Below, piece after piece: positions 46,901 through 52,173 of a stretch of 52,173 nucleotides of DNA. The position numbers were made by a program, and so were the translations under genes. Numbering within the stretch: the first letter of the stretch is position 1; each line of letters opens with the position of its first letter. Below the pieces are notes generated by a model. It did not search any database. It saw nothing but the letters and a program-made list of their open reading frames with translations, and was not told the origin of the DNA. Origin of the DNA: Gryganskiella cystojenkinii (taxonomy: Eukaryota; Mortierellomycota; Mortierellomycetes; Mortierellales; Mortierellaceae); the NCBI GenBank assembly GCA_015852425.1, contig JAAAIG010000186.1, positions 1 to 52,173 on the forward strand. The letters run 5' to 3'.

Positions 46901-48331
46901 GGAGGGAATGGCGATCTCACAGATAAAGTCTCTGCGGATGAAGTTGACGTCGGAAAGCCGGTCGTATGTTGATTTAACGACGAAGAATTTGTAACAGGGA
47001 AAGTAGATCGACCCGCCGATACTGAAGTTGATTCAGCTGCCATAGTAGCTTCTGATGTTCCATAGTATGTATGGGATTTCATCCTCTTGTCAGTGTCATT
47101 TATGGCAGGAACGCGGCCACTGGGACTGCCAGATGTCGTCCATAAGGAGGTCAGATCGTTGCTGGAGAATGACAACTCTGGTAGCGTCATTCCAGAGTCG
47201 GTCGGTAACGAGCTCGAACGAAGAGGCTGTTCAGTCGACATTCCATCTTGGGCCCTCTCATTTTCTTTCATATCCATAACGTCAAAGACGTCTACATGCT
47301 CAACTGTGGCGTTCCTGTGGTCTGCTTTAAGATTACCACCGAAACTCTCGAAAAGCTCTGTTACATCGACTTTGATGTCATCGTCATAAGAACTCTGGCC
47401 CTGCTCGAGCTCTGTCTCTGTGAATCGTTGCAGTCGATGCTGCTCTGGATCTGTCACTTCTTTTTGGCTTGACGCCGTTGTATACTCGTCGAGTAATTTG
47501 GCTGTTGAAGGGGCCAATGGATTGTGGGATGATGTGGGTGGTATGGTTGAGCGAAATCGATGGCCCTCTTGGACACTTTCACGTTCTTTTCCTGAAAGGG
47601 GCTCCCTCGACAATCCAGGAGAAATCGGAGAGGATAGTGGTGAGGGAATGTATTGAGGCGCTCGAGGTGCCGCAAAGTAACCAGTATTCATTATTACCAG
47701 CGACGCCGCCCCGAAGTTGGTACCACTGATGGGTTTGTCGAAGGAACTCCCAAAGATGGCTGATGTTACAGAGGTTCGATGTTGCTGCTGTTGATGATGC
47801 TGATGGTAGATAACTGGAGCATGAGTACTGTGTTCAAGATGATCGGATGTGGACCAACTGTTACTTGCTTGCTCACTATTTGCCAAAGAACCTTTGAGCA
47901 GACAGAAGTCACAGTTAGCATCATGCTTTGTCTCTGTAGAAGTATCACAAGTTATGATCTTATATCGCATCTTTCTCCTTACCTTGGCTGGTGGCCAAGG
48001 ATTGGTCCGACTCACTTCCGACAGCATTGAACGTCGACACTTAAGATGCAGCAGAGTATACAAAAATGAGCACCGATGCGCGTCAATATTGGTTCGGCTC
48101 TCACACAACGCGTAACATCCTCTTCCCTGGACACGAGAGAGGAAAACAGAGAAAACAATTGTTGCTTACATTCACCGTCAATTTGATCAATTAGCTGCCT
48201 GAGGACAGAGGAATCTAGAGGCATCGCAACGAAAGATGAGTAAACTCCTACTGATTCGAATTTGTCCGAAACATTTTTTGACATGATGCAGATCCTTCTT
48301 GTAACAAATGATTACCTTCTGGCGTGGCCAT
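43914..48331 (-). CDS. Large disordered protein with conserved basic block and CUE-like C-terminus (1,318 aa)
   Basis: Four exons (minus): 48331-48316 (16 nt), 48214-48170 (45 nt), 47891-45816 and 45733-43914; phases fit and the total is 1,319 codons. The product begins MATPE, joined to DSSVLRQLIDQIDGE. Most of the sequence is Ser/Thr/Pro-rich and disordered. Two parts look folded. Around residues 650-700 there is IPLKAYRVRKMTLKERNDAY followed by EFTRARTGLGVWALRSM. The last 45 residues (LSDVLPHVDRDRLSIYLQ, then GDEMVAISLAM) have the 'L-P-x-x-D...L...GD...AI' pattern of CUE/UBA-like ubiquitin-binding helices. I do not recognise the family. A regulatory or adaptor protein that binds ubiquitin is inference. 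Intron 2 (278 nt) is longer than its neighbours. The large open frame up to 48108 is partly this intron. Confidence 0.75.
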
Positions 48332-48521
48332 CGGTCCTCTTCTTGTTGGTGAGATGTAACTTCGAAAAGGTTTTATCGATTGGTAAAGTTGGCGAGTTTG
48401 TGCTGTTCGAAAGTATTGGCAGATAAGAGTGTGTGCCGGCGTGTTTGGACGACGGATATTCGTCTTTCAACCGCTGCACACAAAGGAGTGGCTGACAATA
48501 ACCTGCTGACGAGTGACCACG
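48332..48521. other. Upstream region of the CUE-like gene
   Basis: Promoter and 5' UTR of the minus-strand gene starting at 48331; nothing else seen. The wider gene-poor stretch runs to 48831. Confidence 0.5.
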
Positions 48522-48731
48522 ATGTCAGGATCACTTCCCCCTTTTTTTTTGTGCGCGCAAAGACCAACATTCGAAACATTCGACATCTTTGCTTCTCCTG
48601 CTGCAGTGAAGACTGGAAGAACATCGCCACAAACAATTCCACCCGTCCCCGCCACCGCAGAATTGGTTCCGTTGTCCGCACTTTTATCCATTTTTTTTAT
48701 TCATGGACCAAATTGGTACGACTATCCTTAA
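48522..48731 (+). CDS. Doubtful small ORF with a hydrophobic C-terminus (69 aa)
   Basis: Starts at ATG 48522 in the region between the head of the CUE-like gene and the tail of the carboxypeptidase gene, and ends at 48731. It reads TIPPVPATAELVPLSALLSI followed by FFIHGPNWYDYP, a plausible single membrane segment with an aromatic end. I know no family for it. It may be a small membrane protein or chance; a T tract and an acceptor-like CTGCTGCAG at 48598-48606 leave room for an intron-containing version. Confidence 0.2.
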   Translation: MSGSLPPFFLCAQRPTFETFDIFASPAAVKTGRTSPQTIPPVPATAELVPLSALLSIFFIHGPNWYDYP

Positions 48732-48831
48732 GGACGCACTGTCCTCTTTGATGTCTTGAAGTAAGACTCCGCGCTCCATCCTGACCTGCGTGTATGTACT
48801 TTTTTGTTTTGTTTTGTTTTTGGTCTCCGTC

Positions 48832-50419
48832 TTAGACACTCAGGTTATCCAAGATGTATGTGAACGCAGCCCACGTCTCCTTTCCTGAGGGTGTGATCTG
48901 GTTCGCGGGTAACGAAAATCCATAGTCACCGGTGTCTCGCAACTCGACCGCGAACGGAGCGGCCACATTGGCGACACCATACGCGTAATCAGCAGACGAA
49001 CCAGAGGCCGGATAAATGGTGTTGTAAATATCACCAGCCGTGAACGAGACTCCGTTGACGTTGTACAGTGCTTGCACAGCGCCGTCTGCCAGAGGCTTGA
49101 GGTAGGAGTCGTAATTGTCGGGCGGGGTGCCGATGTAGCCGTAAGGGGTCATCCACAACTGTGAGTACGAGTGGAAATCAACTAGTCGTTTCAACAGGAG
49201 AAGAGTATTTGTAAATGTTCAGCAATCAGTAGATATTTCTTGCATCAACAATCGAGCCCACGCGGCTTTACGCACTATAGCTCACGACATTTGGCGTGTT
49301 CTTGAGATAGTTGCCAATGTTGGTCGCCTCAGGAGAAGAAAAGGCACTTGGCCCCATGTAATCATCCGCACATGGGTCGTCCGATGAACCGCCTTCGTTC
49401 CAATGGAAATCCCAGTTTCGGTTTGCTAATAAAAGTCGGGTGAGTAATAGACATGAGTGAAGAGGAGGTTAAAAGCGAAGGATCAAGGATTTGAGGAAAG
49501 AAAGAGATGAGAAGACGACAAACGTAAGACATAAGAATAGAGACCGTGCCAGTTTCGCGGTATGATAATATCTCTCATTGATCGTCGACAAAAACTTACT
49601 GTCCGTGCCCAGACATCCACCGTTGACCTGAACATTTTTTCGGTGCATTCGGTTCGAAGACTGAGTCACGAGGAAGCCATCTGGGTTCATGATGGGGATG
49701 ATGTGGAAAGTGTACTTTGTCAAATAACCAGCCACACGACTGTCAGTGCCTTTGAGCAACTGGTCAATGATGTACTCGACCACTGCGCCAGAGATCCACT
49801 CTCGAGCGTGCTGGAGACCATGCAAGACCACGTTATTGGCTCCACTTCCGATCTTGATTCCGGCCTGACTTCTACCCTGGTAAGTCGTGCCCGCTGAGAA
49901 AGACGTGGCAATTTTTGGGTAAGTCTTGATCTGGGTCGACAACCATGTCATGTGGTCAGCGTAAGAATGGTATCCCGCAAACCAGTTAGTGGTCGCAAAG
50001 ACGTTTTCGCCGCCAGTCTTGTCATCGTATTGCTTCTTGAGGGTCTCCCAGTGCTGCTGGTAAACACGGTTATCCTCCGCTTCCTTATCCAAAACCGTTT
50101 GTAGATTATCGATCTTGACCTTGTAGTTGAGCTTCAAATTCTGGAAGGCTTGGAAGTGCTCTGGAGCAATTCGGACATCCATATGGCCACCTACAATCTT
50201 GTGGTGTGAAAAATAATCGAGTTTGAGGGCGCGTTCATTGGCCGTTAGAACGTCCAGCTGTTCCTTGGTATCGACCTGGATTCGGATAACCTTGTGATGG
50301 TCAAACTTGACAACATCGGCCGAAGGAATCGGTCTTGGGAGAGCAGCTACTTCAGACGAGCCCAGCAGTGCGAGTGCCACTACAGCTGCGAGAGATAGAG
50401 AACGAAGCGAAAGATGCAT
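48832..50419 (-). CDS. Secreted M14A zinc metallocarboxypeptidase (439 aa)
   Basis: Three exons (minus): 50419-49600, 49425-49276 and 49181-48832; total 440 codons. A signal peptide covers about residues 1-27 (hydrophobic core [10 protein letters not shown]). An activation propeptide follows to roughly residue 125, then the peptidase. Zinc ligands are His204 and Glu207 in HGLQHAREW and His327 in [10 protein letters not shown]. The substrate carboxylate-binding TNRNWDFHW block is split by intron 1. Tyr380 matches Tyr248 of bovine CPA, and the catalytic base is Glu403 in [12 protein letters not shown]. The residue matching CPA Ile255 is Ala387, so A-type specificity (hydrophobic C-terminal residues) rather than B-type is expected. 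The enzyme removes C-terminal amino acids from peptides outside the cell or in the vacuole, for nutrition. A TATA-like GATAAAAGGA lies about 85 bases upstream (50510-50501). Confidence 0.93.
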
Positions 50420-50500
50420 TAGGGCTTGAGAAAAGGATGTGAGAAAGAAGAATTGGTGACAAAGAGCAGAGTATACTAAGTTGGGGAGGAGTGAAACGGT

Positions 50501-50510
50501 TCCTTTTATC
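50501..50510 (-). promoter_or_regulatory. TATA-like element of the carboxypeptidase gene
   Basis: GATAAAAGGA on the minus strand, about 85 bases before the start codon at 50419. Confidence 0.4.
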
Positions 50511-52130
50511 TGCCGAAGGAAAAAATACTATGCCTCCATTCATTACTTAACAGCGGACATCGGCCTATCACAAGGGTGCTCTCTAAAGGGTCTCATGCAG
50601 GGGCGTACTCGCCTAGCTTTGGACCCTACCTCGTTAGCTTGCTGGCGGGACCTGCATGGACGAACTCGTGGAACGTAAAGCGGCGTGTCCATCCGTTTAG
50701 TTTGTTTTCCTTGGCAAGCACACGGATTCTTTCACGCGCACCGACTTTGGCCGTTTTGCCATCTCTGAATTACAGACTAACAACTGTCTCCTGAGCTAGT
50801 CCCTGCATTGTTACACCATATCTAAGCGACTTTGATCACGCGCGAACGGCAACGATAAGAAGCGCTTTGATCCCTTCAATCGGTGTTTACGTTTATTTCC
50901 CATGGGCCTCCATGGGAGAATCAACAAAACAACAAGCAATTCCAGCAGGACCATCGAGTCCGGATTTGGTCTTGAACTGACACAAGCACAAATACAAATA
51001 CAGTACCATTGTTGTTTGCGCGATTTTTTTAACCGTGTTTTCAGTTTTCACACAGTCCAGTTGAGGCGGCATAGTCCTCGTGCCGCTGGTACTGCTTGAT
51101 GACCCGCGCTTCGTGTTGGACGGCCGCATGTTTTACCGGGCACTTAGGTCTTCTTTCTCTTTGACATGATGGGTTATTTTTGATATTTGAAAAAAAAATG
51201 GGAACATGTGGCCAGTGAGAGCCGGGGTAGTCTGTTCGCTAGTCCACATTAGATGTTCTTTTCGTTGCGCATTTTACTCCTCCAAGACGATTCTCCCTAG
51301 TCCTCTACTTATCTATTGTGTGTAGACACTCCGGAGACGTAACTGGATAGCCGTTTGTGCTCAGCCACTGTCGTATTGTCGTAGAGCAAGACTCTCTCAG
51401 TCTTCTCCAAGACGTTCGACGTCGACCACCCACGATATGGCCTGAACACTTACTCGCCCGTGATCTTGCGCGTTTCTCATACTTCTGCAACTTCTGCTGC
51501 TCGCATCGCTGCTAGTTCAAACTATTGTAATCGTCACTGCTACATCCGCGGTCTTCGACACGGCGCGGGTCCCCAAATTCCCAGTACGTTTGCTCGCAGT
51601 GATGATCCCAGCAGTCTTTTCCCATATTCCACAGTCTTTGAACAATGTGCGTTCCAGATGCTTGCTCGTCCATACTCCTCGATACTTGATATGAACGGTC
51701 GACCATGATGATATCCACGATACCTTGGCTTGTTCAATATAAGTTCTTGATCGCGTCCGCAAAGTTGACCAGTACCAGCCCGTGATTGAAACGGTGTTAC
51801 CACCTGAACGCCTATGGGACCGTACCATTGTTCCTTATTTATTATTGCCGCTCGTGACTCGACTTCATTCTTGATCTTGATCTTGGGTTTGAATTGAATA
51901 GCTCTACCCCACCTCACTTTCCTCTTCCTAGCCTTGGAAGACTTGACTCCACTTTGATTTCCTCGTCGGGATCATAATAAAAACCAGGATTTCCCATCCC
52001 ATTCTTGCCCAAGGTCCCTCACAAGTTCTCCAGGTTTATTTTATAAACTTCAAAAAATCCAACCTTCCTCGTCTCAGGCTTGTGAGTACGGACGGCTTCT
52101 CTTGCAAGTAAAAAACAAAACAATTAATCT

Positions 52131-52171
52131 AACCGCCGACCCAAGTCGTTCGTTAGTTAACTGCCGACCCA
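52131..52171. repeat. Short direct repeat at the right edge
   Basis: AACCGCCGACCCA (52131-52143) and AACTGCCGACCCA (52159-52171) differ at one base and start 28 bases apart. This may be the first unit of a minisatellite or a transposon end that continues outside the window. Confidence 0.5.
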
Positions 52172-52173
52172 TT

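Larger units (their letters stand above)
50420..52173. other. Gene-poor right end, no supported gene
   Basis: The first 150 bases are the promoter of the carboxypeptidase gene. Beyond that I see no family. A minus-strand frame (51917-51540, 125 aa) and overlapping frames around 51510-51830 are open in several frames at once but match nothing I recognise. They may be decayed mobile DNA or the start of a gene cut by the window edge. A near-duplicate 13-bp motif sits at the very end. Confidence 0.5.

Noticed and set aside
47892..48108. N-terminus of the CUE-like protein within a long open frame
   Set aside because: Two upstream mini-exons with perfect phase and splice signals give a better start (MATPE...), and the frame has no good ATG there.
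48170..48284. Alternative start MSKNV at 48284
   Set aside because: It lies inside a 101-nt intron predicted between 48316 and 48214. It could be an alternative first exon, but the upstream ATG has a stronger context.
51540..51917. Minus-strand 125-aa frame as a gene
   Set aside because: Three overlapping minus-strand frames are open over the same bases, none has a recognisable domain, and no splice pattern extends them. Left as unassigned.

Overview
The window reads as nuclear DNA of a filamentous, early-diverging fungus, most likely Mortierellomycota (the Mortierella/Linnemannia group). The genes are dense and split by many short GT-AG introns, mostly 80-145 nt. Intergenic DNA is pyrimidine-rich. 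The gene content fits: a Crinkler-type NTPase protein, several F-box/LRR proteins plus one F-box-like relic, a CLN3/battenin homologue and decayed non-LTR retrotransposon sequence. The placement is an inference; there is no rRNA or other phylogenetic marker. No tRNA, rRNA or CRISPR array was recognised.

Layout, left to right. A truncated proline/threonine-rich gene (1-876, -). One very large 8-exon gene (2279-15074, +) coding for about 3,809 aa made of repeated ASH/MSP-like immunoglobulin-fold segments. An F-box/LRR gene (15619-17850, +) with an unknown ORF just behind it (17955-18986, +). A SAP-domain membrane protein (19400-21159, +). A 10-exon CLN3/battenin gene (21386-24253, -) that includes a 4-nt micro-exon. 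A retrotransposon gag-like relic (about 24880-25260, +). A Crinkler protein with P-loop NTPase and probable nuclease region (25472-27828, -). An F-box/WD40 gene (28385-31638, +). A Mpo1/DUF962 gene (31788-32568, -). A second F-box/LRR gene (33042-34913, -). The 39-aa oligosaccharyltransferase subunit OST4 (35487-35606, +). An RS-rich RRM protein resembling NELF-E (35979-38147, -), divergent from an ITPase/HAM1 gene (38530-39736, +) with a 12-nt micro-exon. An F-box-like relic (40029-40480, +). A multi-FAS1 membrane protein like S. pombe Fsc1 (40547-43636, -). A 1,318-aa unknown protein with a CUE-like C-terminus (43914-48331, -). A secreted M14 metallocarboxypeptidase (48832-50419, -). The last 1.75 kb holds no gene I can support.

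There is no operon-like functional cluster. Themes recur across single genes: ubiquitin-ligase adaptors (three intact F-box proteins and a relic), endomembrane and vacuole biology (CLN3, Fsc1-like FAS1 protein, Mpo1, OST4, secreted carboxypeptidase) and a mobile or effector-like corner around the Crinkler. Exon models were built by reading splice sites by eye and requiring phase continuity. Every multi-exon model given as complete closes to a whole number of codons, but none is supported by transcript data.
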